Positions 49,240 to 58,167 are shown, counted from the stretch's first letter. The stretch: 64,000 nucleotides of DNA from an uncultured Lachnospiraceae bacterium (GCA_910587045.1 CAJULG010000011.1:22001-86000); one strand, 5' to 3'. Translations and numbers: made by a program. Notes: generated from the sequence alone by a model not told the origin.

Positions 49240-49848
49240 ATGAAATATATAAGGAGGATTCCACAGGAAAAGGAGGCGTTTACGGAAGAACTGGTACAAA
49301 ATGGATGGAAACGGTTAAAGGAACCCTCCTTCCCGGGTATGATCGTAATAGCCATGCCCATCAGTATGATACTCATGTTTATAACATTCCTTTATTTTGG
49401 ATTGTTATTTCCGGATCAGATCCATTCCTTAAATGAAAATGGCATATCGATCGCATTTACGATCAACTGGAAGCTGATCGCTCCTGTAGCCGGAATTGTG
49501 ATCTATACATTTCTTCATGAGATGCTGCATGCAGTAACGATTCCCAATGCACTGCATTCCGATAAGACCTTCTGGGGAATGAACGGATGCTTTGGATTTG
49601 TATATTCAGAGGAAAAGATAAAAAAGGGAAGATACCTGCTGGTGTCGGTCATGCCGCTGATCATATTATCTTTTGCGGTTCCTCTGGTATTTAGAATATT
49701 TCATTTCTATCACTGGTATCTGCTACTGCTCTGCATTATGAATGCCGGTGGTGCGTGCGTAGATATACTGAATATGATCCTGATTGCAAAGCAGGTGCCG
49801 GCGAAAGGAACCATCATATGCAATGGAAAGAAAACCCTGTTTCAGTAA
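49240..49848 (+). CDS. DUF3267 putative zincin-like membrane protein
   Basis: A 202-residue protein with about four hydrophobic segments and an HExxH motif in FLHEMLHAVTIP (near residue 91), as in DUF3267, which is listed as a putative zincin peptidase family. No other protease hallmark could be placed by eye. It is the last gene of the GntR-led ABC operon; a role in maturing an exported peptide or in sensing envelope stress is possible but unproven. AGGAG precedes ATG 49240. Confidence 0.8.
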   Translation: MKYIRRIPQEKEAFTEELVQNGWKRLKEPSFPGMIVIAMPISMILMFITFLYFGLLFPDQIHSLNENGISIAFTINWKLIAPVAGIVIYTFLHEMLHAVTIPNALHSDKTFWGMNGCFGFVYSEEKIKKGRYLLVSVMPLIILSFAVPLVFRIFHFYHWYLLLLCIMNAGGACVDILNMILIAKQVPAKGTIICNGKKTLFQ

Positions 49849-49890
49849 GGGAAATACGGAATAAAACGAAAGTCAGAATCGAGGTAAAAA

Positions 49891-51444
49891 ATGGAAGAAC
49901 AAAGTAAAAAGAAGTCCAGGAAACCCTGGTCGAAGAAGAAAAAGATAATTGTAACTGTCATAGGGATCCTGTTTCTGGTGTTGTGCATCGGCATCGGCTC
50001 CTGTGTGGCCTCTGTGGTGAAGCTGTCAAAGGAAATGATGGCAACCATGGGGGATTATGGAACAGCAGAGATCGGAGACATTGAAGTAGTCACAGAAGGA
50101 TTTGGTATTGCAGAGCCCGTTGATACCCAGAATCTGGTCATTGACTATGCCTGTGATCTGGCAGTCCTGTACAAACAGAATGGAGAAGCAGTACATGCCG
50201 GGGATGTGATCGCAAGCTTTACCCCGGTGGTCACGGATACAAATATTGGAAATCTGGAACAAAGTCTGGAGACCGTTGATATGCAGTTAGCGGTTACAGA
50301 TAAGAAGGGAAGCAGCAGTATAACCGCACCGGCCAATGGAAGGGTTAAGGCCATCTATGGAGAAGCAGGACAGGAGGTTGCTCAGGTGATGCAGACACAT
50401 GGCGCTCTGCTGCTGCTGTCCGGGGACGAGCGGTTGCAGGTCAGTGTAGAGATGGAGGAACAGGCGGCCGCCGGGAATATTGCAATCGGGGATACTGCTT
50501 CGATCCGGTTCCATGAAACGGTTGTTGAGGGAAAGGTGGACAGCATACAGGGACGCACTGTCACTGTAACCTTTGCGGACGGGGCCGATTATGAGATAGA
50601 TATACAGGCGGAGGTTTCGGTAAAGGATACCGTGATCGGAATCGGAACCGTGGCATGTCATCTTCCGGTAACAGTGGTCGGTACTGCAGGCACCATCCAC
50701 AGTGTATCCACGGAAAAGGGAAAGAAGGTATCCTCCGGTAATACACTGTTTAAGCTGGAAAATGTGGATTATTCAGATGATTATATGGCGCTGGTCAACC
50801 AGAGAGAGGAACTGGTCGCGCAGATTACCGAGGCCAAGCAGTATATGTCCGGTTATACGCTCCTTGCAGCAAGAGACGGGATCATTAGTGAGATGACGGC
50901 ATCCGAAGGGGATACCATTCCTGCCGGAACCCGGTTTTGCAGTATATTAGGCAACGACCAGTATCAGGTAAGGGTAGAGATTGACGAATTGGATATCCGG
51001 GGGATTCAGGTAGGACAGGAAGCGATTGTTACCTTTGATGCTATTGAGGATGAAGAATACTCCGGTCAGGTATCCGGCGTATCTTTAGTCGGGAATAATC
51101 AGGGCGGTGTAGCGACTTATACCATTACGATCCTGTTAAACAGGACAGAAGGGATTCTGCCGGGCTTAAGCGGCGGTGCCAGGATCACTACAGGCCTTCA
51201 GGAGAATGTCATGCTGGTGCCGGTTGAATGTATTCAGACCATTGACGGTGAGAAGTGCGTCATCCGCATCAATGAAGATGGAAGTCTGGAGACAATAGCA
51301 GTCACCCTGGGTCTGGTGAATAATGCGGATGCAGAGGTAACCGGCAATATAAAGGAAGGCGACCATCTTCAGAAGGTAGTTACCATGGAGGATATCTATT
51401 CGCAGATGGGCTTTACGATAACAGATCCATCGCTGGAGGAGTAG
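49891..51444 (+). CDS. MacA-like periplasmic/extracytoplasmic adaptor (HlyD family)
   Basis: A 517-residue membrane-fusion-type protein. A Lys-rich cytosolic start, KKSRKPWSKKKKII, precedes one transmembrane helix (about 22-42). Next come two lipoyl/barrel-sandwich halves (SSSITAPANGRVKAIYGEAG and a later YTLLAARDGIISEMTASEGD) and beta-barrel parts (EIDELDIRGIQVGQEAIVTF). Two barrel regions make it longer than ordinary MacA. With the ATPase and FtsX-like permease that follow it forms an ABC efflux or secretion system, as in MacAB-like operons of Firmicutes. Confidence 0.9.
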   Translation: MEEQSKKKSRKPWSKKKKIIVTVIGILFLVLCIGIGSCVASVVKLSKEMMATMGDYGTAEIGDIEVVTEGFGIAEPVDTQNLVIDYACDLAVLYKQNGEAVHAGDVIASFTPVVTDTNIGNLEQSLETVDMQLAVTDKKGSSSITAPANGRVKAIYGEAGQEVAQVMQTHGALLLLSGDERLQVSVEMEEQAAAGNIAIGDTASIRFHETVVEGKVDSIQGRTVTVTFADGADYEIDIQAEVSVKDTVIGIGTVACHLPVTVVGTAGTIHSVSTEKGKKVSSGNTLFKLENVDYSDDYMALVNQREELVAQITEAKQYMSGYTLLAARDGIISEMTASEGDTIPAGTRFCSILGNDQYQVRVEIDELDIRGIQVGQEAIVTFDAIEDEEYSGQVSGVSLVGNNQGGVATYTITILLNRTEGILPGLSGGARITTGLQENVMLVPVECIQTIDGEKCVIRINEDGSLETIAVTLGLVNNADAEVTGNIKEGDHLQKVVTMEDIYSQMGFTITDPSLEE

Positions 51445-51456
51445 GGAGGTATTCAT

Positions 51457-52188
51457 ATGATTGAATTACAAGATATCTACAAGACCTATGTCCTTGGCGG
51501 AGAAGCGGTACATGCGCTGGACGGTGTGACCCTTACGATCCGGGATCGGGAATTCGTCGCGATCATCGGTGCCTCCGGCAGCGGGAAATCCACGCTTATG
51601 AATATTGTTGGCTGTCTGGATAATGCAGACAGCGGTCAGTATTATATTGACGGACAGAATATTATGGATCTGTCAGAACGGGAGATCGGAATCATGCGTA
51701 ACCGGAAGATCGGCTTTATCTTTCAGCAGTTCAATCTGATCCCCAAGCTGGATGCTTACGAAAATGTAGAACTGCCGTTAATCTATCAGGGAATCGGAGC
51801 AAAGGAACGAAAGGAGAGGGTAAAGGAGTCATTGAATAAAGTAGGGCTTTCTGACCGGATACATCACCGTCCCAATCAGCTTTCCGGCGGACAGCAGCAG
51901 AGAGTGGCAGTGGCAAGGGCTCTGGTTACCCGTCCTACACTGATCCTGGCAGATGAACCGACCGGTAATCTGGATTCAAAGTCCAGTGGCGACATCATGA
52001 AGCTGATCCGCGAGCTGCATGAACAGGGTAACACGATCATTCTGATTACCCATGATGATCAGATTGCGGCAAATGCACCACGACAAGTACAGCTTATGGA
52101 TGGAAGGATCATTCGGGACACCGGAGACCGGAGAGCGGGAGAGACTTCAGAACTACAGATGACGAAAGCAGGAAAGGAGGAAGCGTAA
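51457..52188 (+). CDS. MacB/LolD-like ABC transporter ATPase
   Basis: A 243-residue ABC ATPase with all motifs intact: Walker A GASGSGKST, Q-loop FQQFNLIPKLDAYENVELPL, signature LSGGQQQRVAVARAL, Walker B LILADEPTGNLDSK and the H-loop THDD. This is the MacB/LolD/FtsE-like subfamily that drives mechanotransmission rather than substrate passage. AGGGAGG precedes ATG 51457. It is followed with no gap by the MacB-type permease gene. Confidence 0.96.
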   Translation: MIELQDIYKTYVLGGEAVHALDGVTLTIRDREFVAIIGASGSGKSTLMNIVGCLDNADSGQYYIDGQNIMDLSEREIGIMRNRKIGFIFQQFNLIPKLDAYENVELPLIYQGIGAKERKERVKESLNKVGLSDRIHHRPNQLSGGQQQRVAVARALVTRPTLILADEPTGNLDSKSSGDIMKLIRELHEQGNTIILITHDDQIAANAPRQVQLMDGRIIRDTGDRRAGETSELQMTKAGKEEA

Positions 52189-53352
52189 ATGAAACTGAAT
52201 CAGGCATTGAAAATGGCGCTGTCTTCCATTATGACCAATAAAATGCGCTCCTTTTTAACCATGCTTGGGATTATTGTAGGCGTAATGGCAGTTACCCTTC
52301 TGATCTCAATCGTGCAGGGAGCCACGAATAGTATTACGAACCAGTTAAGTACGCTTGGCGGCAGCAATCTGACCTGCGGTGTGTTAAAGAACTCACCGAG
52401 GCTTACCTTAGAAGAGGTTGAGGCATTGGAGGAGGAGCCTTCGATCGGAAGAGTCTCCGCCAGTCTGAAGGGAAATCAGACGGTGCGGGCAGCAGGGAAT
52501 TCGTATGATGCCACGATATATGGCATAACAGGGAATTACATTGATATGAATTCCCTGGAGCTGGCTTCCGGCAGAGGGATTCTGAAGATTGATAATGAAT
52601 ACCGGTTGAATACCTGTGTCGTAGGAGTTGAGGTTGCAAAGAAGCTGTATGGAAATACGGATGTAATAGATCAGGAGGTGCGGATTGCCGGGCAGACATA
52701 CCGGATCATAGGGGTATTGAATGAGAGCGGAGTAAACAGCCTTGGCAGTACCGATCAGGATATCTATATTCCATTCACCAATTATCAGCGAATGACAGGC
52801 CAGTCTGGTGTCACCCAGTTTGATGCCGCTGCAGCCAGTGAAGACTGCCTGGCGGAGGCGGAGAAATTCTTAAATGATTTCTTAAAGGAGAAATACGGAA
52901 AAGACGACTATATGGTCATTAATATGGGAAGCATCATCGATATGATGGAGGAGATTTACAATACCCTGTCCTATTTGTTAGGAGGAATTGCAGGCATTTC
53001 CCTTCTGGTAGGCGGTATCGGCATTATGAATATCATGCTGGTATCGGTAACCGAGCGAACCAGAGAGATCGGGATCCGGAAAGCGATCGGGGCGCAGAAG
53101 GCGGATATCACGATTCAGTTTCTGATCGAGTCCGTGGTATTATCCATGATGGGCGGTCTGATCGGTATGGGAATCAGCGGCGGGATCCTGGGTATAGTGA
53201 ATCTTTTTGTAAAGGATTATCATTTTGCCATTACTATTCCGGTTGCGCTGGTTGCAGTGTTGTTTTCGGTTGGTGTGGGAATTATCTTTGGTATATATCC
53301 GGCGAACAAGGCGGCGAAGTTGAAACCAATTGACGCTCTGCGATTTGAATAA
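52189..53352 (+). CDS. MacB-like FtsX-type permease
   Basis: A 387-residue permease: an N-terminal helix (about 22-42), a large extracytoplasmic MacB-PCD region (about 45-265), then three C-terminal helices with ISLLVGGIGIMNIMLVSVTE, RTREIGIRKAIGAQKADITI and the closing IYPANKAAKLKPIDALRFE, the classic MacB/FtsX end. It completes the MacA-ATPase-permease operon. Likely substrates are peptides, lipids or antibiotics. The gene starts directly after the ATPase stop. Confidence 0.95.
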   Translation: MKLNQALKMALSSIMTNKMRSFLTMLGIIVGVMAVTLLISIVQGATNSITNQLSTLGGSNLTCGVLKNSPRLTLEEVEALEEEPSIGRVSASLKGNQTVRAAGNSYDATIYGITGNYIDMNSLELASGRGILKIDNEYRLNTCVVGVEVAKKLYGNTDVIDQEVRIAGQTYRIIGVLNESGVNSLGSTDQDIYIPFTNYQRMTGQSGVTQFDAAAASEDCLAEAEKFLNDFLKEKYGKDDYMVINMGSIIDMMEEIYNTLSYLLGGIAGISLLVGGIGIMNIMLVSVTERTREIGIRKAIGAQKADITIQFLIESVVLSMMGGLIGMGISGGILGIVNLFVKDYHFAITIPVALVAVLFSVGVGIIFGIYPANKAAKLKPIDALRFE

Positions 53353-53438
53353 AGGAGAGGACTGTTGTGCAACTTGCCTTTATATTTTCCCTAAATACAA
53401 AAGTCGTTGTTGAATAGTTGAGAAATTTGACAGAATGC

Positions 53439-53467
53439 TTGCAAAGTATTAGGAAATGGGATATTAT
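53439..53467 (+). promoter_or_regulatory. Promoter of the Lys/Ala-rich protein gene
   Basis: TTGCAA (53439-53444), 17 bp, TATTAT (53462-53467), 46 bp before the start codon. A TTGACA at 53426-53431 has no matching -10. Confidence 0.5.
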
Positions 53468-53512
53468 CTATCTAGCTTGTTAATTCTTTATTAGAGATGG
53501 AGGAAAAGCGTT

Positions 53513-54004
53513 ATGAGTAATACAAAGGCAACCAAGGTTGATACAAAGACAGCAGATAAAGTAGAAGCAGCGAAGGCAGAGACAACAAAGACTGTTGCAA
53601 AGACAGAAGCACCAAAGACTGTTGCAAAAACAGAACCGGTAAAGGCTGCAGCGAAGGCAGAGACAACAAAGACAGTAACCAAAACGACTGTAAAGGCAGA
53701 GGCACCAAAGAAGGCGGCTGCAAAGAAGGCAGAGGCAGAGCCAGCCAGGAAGACCCCTGGAAGAAAGCCGGCAGCAAAGACTCCGGTCAAGAAGACACCG
53801 GCAAAGACTGCAGTGAAGGCAACCGAGGAAGTATTCATTGAATATGCAGGCAGTCAGGTATCAACGGAAGACATTATTGCAAGAGTGGTAGAGGCAACCG
53901 GTAAAAAGGCATCTTCCATTAAGTCATTGAATGTATATGTTCAGCCGGAAACAGGAAAGATTTATTACACTGCGGATGGTACAAGTGGTGAGATTGCTTA
54001 TTAG
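53513..54004 (+). CDS. Lys/Ala/Thr-rich histone-tail-like protein with DUF6465-like C-terminal domain
   Basis: A 163-residue protein. The first about 105 residues are low-complexity, made of TKTVAKTEAPK-type and AAKKAEAEPARK repeats, strongly basic and without aromatic residues, similar to H1-like tails. The C-terminal about 58 residues form a compact unit (EEVFIEYAGSQVSTEDIIAR, ASSIKSLNVYVQPETGKIYY) fitting DUF6465 of Lachnospiraceae. The repeated DNA shows recent in-frame duplication. Nucleoid or polyanion binding is a guess from composition. AAGGAAA-poor but GGAGGA lies before ATG 53513. The gene is monocistronic and well promoted. Confidence 0.8.
   Translation: MSNTKATKVDTKTADKVEAAKAETTKTVAKTEAPKTVAKTEPVKAAAKAETTKTVTKTTVKAEAPKKAAAKKAEAEPARKTPGRKPAAKTPVKKTPAKTAVKATEEVFIEYAGSQVSTEDIIARVVEATGKKASSIKSLNVYVQPETGKIYYTADGTSGEIAY
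53567..53673 (+). repeat. In-frame direct repeats inside the Lys/Ala-rich gene
   Basis: A 26-bp sequence beginning GCAGCGAAGGCAGAG is identical at 53567-53592 and 53648-53673, 81 bp (27 codons) apart. A shorter unit, CAAAGACTGTTGCAAA, recurs 30 bp apart near 53586 and 53616. Both keep the reading frame. Confidence 0.75.
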
Positions 54005-54032
54005 ACACAGTTTGTGGAATGAGTAAAAGAAG

Positions 54033-54076
54033 AACGCTGCAAGAGGAATGCAAAAGCAGACCCTGCAGCGTTTTTT
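54033..54076 (+). terminator. Terminator of the Lys/Ala-rich gene
   Basis: AACGCTGCA pairs with TGCAGCGTT (9 bp) around a 22-nt loop, with four further T. Its tail touches the stop codon of the convergent GDPD gene. Confidence 0.85.
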
Positions 54077-54869
54077 AGTGCTTTTGTTTTCCGGAAATCG
54101 GAATGAATTTTTTCAGGAGATGAAAGGTCTTCTCCCGTGTGTGGGCAGTGGCGGCTGCTTCCCGTTCCTGTCGGGATTTCAGGAAGATTCCGACATCCGG
54201 ACGATTTGTAATAATACCTGCGATATCCAATGTTAAGTAATGTGTAATGATCTTAGGTGAATCTACTGTCCAAACCAATACGGGAATTCCAGCATGCTTC
54301 ATACGGAGAATGAATTCCGGGGTTGCAAGATAGTAATGGGGCGAGATGAAGTCCGCATGACAAGCATGCAGCCTCCGTATCGGAAAATATTCATTAAAAC
54401 GTGTACTCAGATCTGCATCCTGTATGCCGACCAGGAGTCCGGTATTGACACTGGTATCAATTTTTTTGATCCTGCGGACCACAATATCCAAAAAAGACTG
54501 CACCGAGTATTCTTCATAGGAAAGGAAGGAGTTGATCAATGTAATTGCCTTTTTTTCATAGCCGGCTTCTTTGAATTCGATTAAAAGATGGATCTTTTGA
54601 CGGGCAAGCAGAAGCACCTCTTCTAAAGTAGGCACCTGGTAGCCGGAAGTATTGGTCATTTCCTGAATCTGATGGTAGGTAAGAGCGCTTACAGGAAAGC
54701 CGTTGATATGTTCGTTATGAAAAACGATCAGTATCTTATCAAAGGTCTGACGGATATCCAGTTCAATCGTATTTGCATGAACGTCTAATGCTAATTGAAA
54801 AGCCTCCATCGTATTTTCGTGGTTTGCCAGATAGGAGGCTCCCCGGTGAGCGATAATTTGTGTATTCAT
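54075..54869 (-). CDS. Glycerophosphodiester phosphodiesterase family protein
   Basis: A 264-residue TIM-barrel protein: IIAHRGASYLANHENTMEAF, then ANTIELDIRQT and a later VLVWTVDSPKIITHY, with GIITNRPD near the end, as in GDPD enzymes that cleave glycerophosphodiesters to glycerol-3-phosphate. Two small departures: the usual PENT is HENT, and the HD pair after the second strand is HN (FHNEH). The catalytic histidines and acids are otherwise there. The start is ATG 54869, with AGGAG upstream; a 24-residue extension to 54941 is less likely. No signal peptide. Confidence 0.88.
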   Translation of the reverse strand: MNTQIIAHRGASYLANHENTMEAFQLALDVHANTIELDIRQTFDKILIVFHNEHINGFPVSALTYHQIQEMTNTSGYQVPTLEEVLLLARQKIHLLIEFKEAGYEKKAITLINSFLSYEEYSVQSFLDIVVRRIKKIDTSVNTGLLVGIQDADLSTRFNEYFPIRRLHACHADFISPHYYLATPEFILRMKHAGIPVLVWTVDSPKIITHYLTLDIAGIITNRPDVGIFLKSRQEREAAATAHTREKTFHLLKKFIPISGKQKH

Positions 54870-54965
54870 GGGTTGTATTCTCCTGCTATTTCTATTTCCT
54901 TTTTTATTGTAACGAAAAATGCCCCTTGGTACAAGGGACATTTCTGTAGAAAATATGAAGAAATT

Positions 54966-56384
54966 CTAAGGAATTTGTGCCAGTTTTAATAAATCATCCG
55001 GTGTTCCGCTGGCAATCGAGCTGCCGCCGATCAGCACTACATTATCACCGGAATGGACAATACCGGTCGTCTTTGCCTTATATATGGCATATTCGAAAAT
55101 ATCCTTTGTATCCGTATGAAGGCTTGCCTGAACCGGAACGACTCCATAGGAAAGGTTTAACTGCCGGCAGCAACGGGATTCTACTACGACTGCGATGATC
55201 GGACAGGCAGGACGGTAGTTGGCGATATTTCTTGCTGTTGCCCCGGTGCGGCTTAAGACAATGATCGCTTTTGCATTCAGATATTCTGCTGCAGTGCAGG
55301 CAGAAATCGAAATAGCATCAGAGAAGCCGGTGCCGAGCCGAAGATTTCCGATCAGATCATGCAGCTTGAAGGAATCGGAGGATTCAGCGCTGTCCGCAAT
55401 TTCTGCCATGATCTTGACTGCCTCCGCCGGGTAATCACCGGCAGCAGTTTCGCCGGATAGCATGATTGCAGTGGTTCCATCGAAGATCGCGTTGGCAACA
55501 TCGGAAACCTCCGCCCGGGTCGGACGCGGATTCTTTGTCATGGATTCTAACATCTGGGTTGCAGTGACAACCTCTTTACCCTTTCGATAGCATTTTTCGA
55601 TCATTTCCTTTTGCAGAGCCGGCAGCTCCCGGAATGGAATCTCTACGCCTAAATCGCCCCGGGCAACCATGATCCCGTCACTGGCATCAATGATCTCATC
55701 CATTCGCTCTACGCCCTGTACATTCTCGATCTTCGAAATGATCCGGATGGTCGGGGCTCCATTTTCTACCAGAAAGTCCCGTAGCTGATGTACGTCTGCC
55801 GCAGTACGGACAAAGGAGGCGGCGATATAATCAATTTCCTGTTCAATGCCGAACAGAATATCTGCTTTATCGATATCACTCATGTATGGCATAGGAATTA
55901 CCACATTTGGTACATTGATGCTTTTATGGTTGCTGATCCGTCCGCCGTTCACTACGGTACAGACCACATCCCTGCCCTGGATCTCACTTACATCCATGGC
56001 AATCTTGCCATCGTCGATCAGGATACGGGTGCCGACCTGAATGCTTTCTGCCAGCTTTTCGTAAGTAAGAGGAATCCGTTCTGCATTGCCCGGAGCATCG
56101 CCGGTGGTAAGGATAAAGGTCTGGCCTGCTGTTAACTCAACAAATCCGTTTTCAAAATCTTTTAATCGGATTTCCGGTCCTTTGGTATCTAACAGGATCG
56201 GAAGATTCACCTTCATTTCCTCCCGCAGATGCTTGATCCGGCTGATCCGCCGTTTTTGATCCTCATGAGTTCCATGGGAAAAATTAAGCCGGCAGCAGTT
56301 CATTCCGTTTTCGATGAGTTTGCGCAGAATGCTTTCCTCTTCGACTGCCGGGCCAAGGGTACAGATAATTTTTGTCTTTCTCAT
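54966..56384 (-). CDS. pyk: Pyruvate kinase
   Basis: A 472-residue pyruvate kinase: KIICTLGPAVEEESILRKLI, NFSHGTHEDQ, LLDTKGPEIR, the catalytic ISKIENVQGVERMDEIIDAS followed by DGIMVARGDLGVEIP, and TRAEVSDVANAIFDGTTAIM. The C-terminal domain is present and no extra PEP-mobilising domain is attached. It makes pyruvate and ATP from PEP and ADP. The family start fits MRKTKI (ATG 56384), used here; an upstream in-frame ATG at 56396 sits too close to AAAGGA. PPDK at the window start catalyses the reverse direction. Confidence 0.95.
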   Translation of the reverse strand: MRKTKIICTLGPAVEEESILRKLIENGMNCCRLNFSHGTHEDQKRRISRIKHLREEMKVNLPILLDTKGPEIRLKDFENGFVELTAGQTFILTTGDAPGNAERIPLTYEKLAESIQVGTRILIDDGKIAMDVSEIQGRDVVCTVVNGGRISNHKSINVPNVVIPMPYMSDIDKADILFGIEQEIDYIAASFVRTAADVHQLRDFLVENGAPTIRIISKIENVQGVERMDEIIDASDGIMVARGDLGVEIPFRELPALQKEMIEKCYRKGKEVVTATQMLESMTKNPRPTRAEVSDVANAIFDGTTAIMLSGETAAGDYPAEAVKIMAEIADSAESSDSFKLHDLIGNLRLGTGFSDAISISACTAAEYLNAKAIIVLSRTGATARNIANYRPACPIIAVVVESRCCRQLNLSYGVVPVQASLHTDTKDIFEYAIYKAKTTGIVHSGDNVVLIGGSSIASGTPDDLLKLAQIP

Positions 56385-56526
56385 AGTTTTGCACATTATC
56401 CTTTCTTTTTATCTTTTTCTTCAGACTCATGTTAATTTATGCGTTCAGTATAGCACAATATATGAATAAGTGATACTAAATTATAGGTAAAAACAGGTAG
56501 TTTTTATGCAGAGGATCGGACTTTAT

Positions 56527-56560
56527 TTGCAATCCGTCAAGGTTAATGATAAAATATCAT
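56527..56560 (+). promoter_or_regulatory. Promoter of the transglutaminase-like gene with overlapping palindrome
   Basis: TTGCAA (56527-56532), 17 bp, TAAAAT (56550-56555). ATGATA-AAA-TATCAT (56546-56560) is a perfect 6-3-6 palindrome covering the -10. Confidence 0.5.
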
Positions 56561-56605
56561 ATACTTATATAAAATGACCGGATATGGTAAAAGAGGTGAC
56601 AGGGT

Positions 56606-57670
56606 ATGAAACAGTCAGGAAGAAGAGTATATGTGCTGCTGGGAATTGTAATTGCGATTCTGCTGGCATTTGGAGCAGAGCGGCTTTTTGCAGTACAGAT
56701 TCATAGGAATAATCTGATTTCTTCCACAGAGGAATTGAGCCTGCGGATCACGGAAGAACTGTCTAAGGGTCATAGTTCATTTTCTACCTATGTCAATGAT
56801 CTGTCTGAGGAGCAACTGATCTCGATCAATCATAGTCTGGATGGTTTTTTTGGCCATGTTTCTACATATACAATATTAAGGCGGGTAAATGCAGATGTTA
56901 CGTTGATTCATTTTGAACTGGAAGTGTCAGATAATTATTATGCGTATCAAAAGGTGGTAAATGGAAAGGAGATTGAGAACAATCTGGATGCAGAAATCCT
57001 GGCAGTGAAAGTACAGCAGATACTGGAAGAATGTCAGGCGGAAAGTGATTATGAGAAGGTAGTGAAGTATCATGATTATATTGTGACACATACAAAGTAT
57101 GGATTTTTGGATGGGGAAGAGGAATTCCTGCCTTTTACTGCAGCGGGAGCACTGGTAAAGGGAACGGCTGTCTGTAATGGTTATGCAGAGGCATTAGAGC
57201 TGTTATTGCTTTGCAGTGGTGTGGATACTTATATGGCAGTAGGTACTACAGATGAGGGAAATCATGCATGGAATATAGTGAACATTGAAGGAAACTGGTA
57301 TCATGTAGATACGACCTGGGATGATCCGATCCCGGATATGGGACAGGAGGCCATTCATGTGTATCTGAATGTCAGTGATGCCATTATGGAGAAGACGCAT
57401 ACCTGGAATCGGGATGCCTATCCGAAATGTGAAAGTATGGAATACAATTATTACGAACAGGAAGAAAAGGCATTTAACAGTTTTAATGATTTTAAAGCAT
57501 ATGTTCTGGAAGAAATGAAGACAAATAATCATATGGAAGTTATGGTGAAAGATTCGGACGATATTCAATACGATTGCGGTTTTGCAGTACAGGCCGGGGG
57601 AGCAAAGTCTGTATCCTGGCAGAGTTATGAAGGCGGCGACTATATGGTTATGATCATAACAACGAAGTAG
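56606..57670 (+). CDS. Membrane-anchored transglutaminase-like protein
   Basis: A 354-residue protein with an N-terminal transmembrane anchor (about 8-30) and an extracytoplasmic domain. The transglutaminase/papain-like triad is visible: C190 in GTAVCNGYAEAL, H220 in GNHAWNIV and D235 in WYHVDTTWDD. Such domains act as cysteine proteases or crosslinking enzymes at the cell surface, often on peptidoglycan-linked peptides or secreted proteins. The remaining N- and C-terminal parts are not recognised. AAGAGGTGA precedes ATG 56606. A DUF1700 gene follows after 31 bp. Confidence 0.87.
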   Translation: MKQSGRRVYVLLGIVIAILLAFGAERLFAVQIHRNNLISSTEELSLRITEELSKGHSSFSTYVNDLSEEQLISINHSLDGFFGHVSTYTILRRVNADVTLIHFELEVSDNYYAYQKVVNGKEIENNLDAEILAVKVQQILEECQAESDYEKVVKYHDYIVTHTKYGFLDGEEEFLPFTAAGALVKGTAVCNGYAEALELLLLCSGVDTYMAVGTTDEGNHAWNIVNIEGNWYHVDTTWDDPIPDMGQEAIHVYLNVSDAIMEKTHTWNRDAYPKCESMEYNYYEQEEKAFNSFNDFKAYVLEEMKTNNHMEVMVKDSDDIQYDCGFAVQAGGAKSVSWQSYEGGDYMVMIITTK

Positions 57671-57701
57671 GAATTGACTTGAGATCAGGAAGGAATAAGG
57701 A

Positions 57702-58142
57702 ATGACAAGGACAGAATTCTTAGAAGAATTAAGAGAGGGATTAAGCGGCGAAGTGAACAGTCGGGTCGTCCAGGAATCCGTGGCATATTATAGCAGGTAC
57801 ATTAGTGAGGCAGTGGCTGAGGGAAAGACGGAAGAGCAGGTATTAGATGAACTGGGGCCGGTTCGTCTGATCGTGAAATCTATTATTGATGCCGACCGGG
57901 GAGCCGGGAGGAAGGAGGAGGAACCACTGGAGACAGAGTATAGCGTGAAACAAAACAGCGGGTTTTCTTTTCGTTCCTGGTATGGAAGGCTGATTCTGAT
58001 CCTGCTTGCAGTATTGATCGTAGTCGTAGTGATCGCGCTGGTGATCGGTGTTGTCATGGCTGCCTGGTATCTGCTTCCGGTCGTGGTGGTACTGGGAATT
58101 GTGATCATACTGGCAAAGATTTTCCTGGGACGAAGACAGTGA
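57702..58142 (+). CDS. DUF1700/HAAS-type membrane protein
   Basis: A 146-residue protein. The N-terminal about 60 residues, TRTEFLEELREGLSG, YYSRYISEAVAEGKTEEQVL and DELGPVRLIVKSII, match the HAAS/DUF1700 helical module. The C-terminal half has two hydrophobic helices (about 95-140) rich in Val, Ile and Leu. These proteins usually sit next to PadR regulators; none is here. The role is unknown; a membrane signalling partner is likely. It lies in a row with the transglutaminase-like and sirtuin genes. Confidence 0.82.
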   Translation: MTRTEFLEELREGLSGEVNSRVVQESVAYYSRYISEAVAEGKTEEQVLDELGPVRLIVKSIIDADRGAGRKEEEPLETEYSVKQNSGFSFRSWYGRLILILLAVLIVVVVIALVIGVVMAAWYLLPVVVVLGIVIILAKIFLGRRQ

Positions 58143-58167
58143 CGAAACGAACAGGAGGTAAGCAGCC

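Noticed and set aside
53351..53381. Hairpin with AAAGG/CCTTT and GTTG/CAAC as the terminator of the MacAB-type operon
   Set aside because: The stem is short and interrupted, overlaps the stop codon, and the T tail is weak. Too uncertain to list as a feature.
53567..53673. Repeat units as a possible CRISPR array
   Set aside because: Repeats are in frame within a coding region, few, and without regular unique spacers.
53491..53838. 115-residue minus-strand frame rich in Phe/Ala/Val over the Lys/Ala-rich gene
   Set aside because: It is the complement of a low-complexity coding repeat, not an independent gene.
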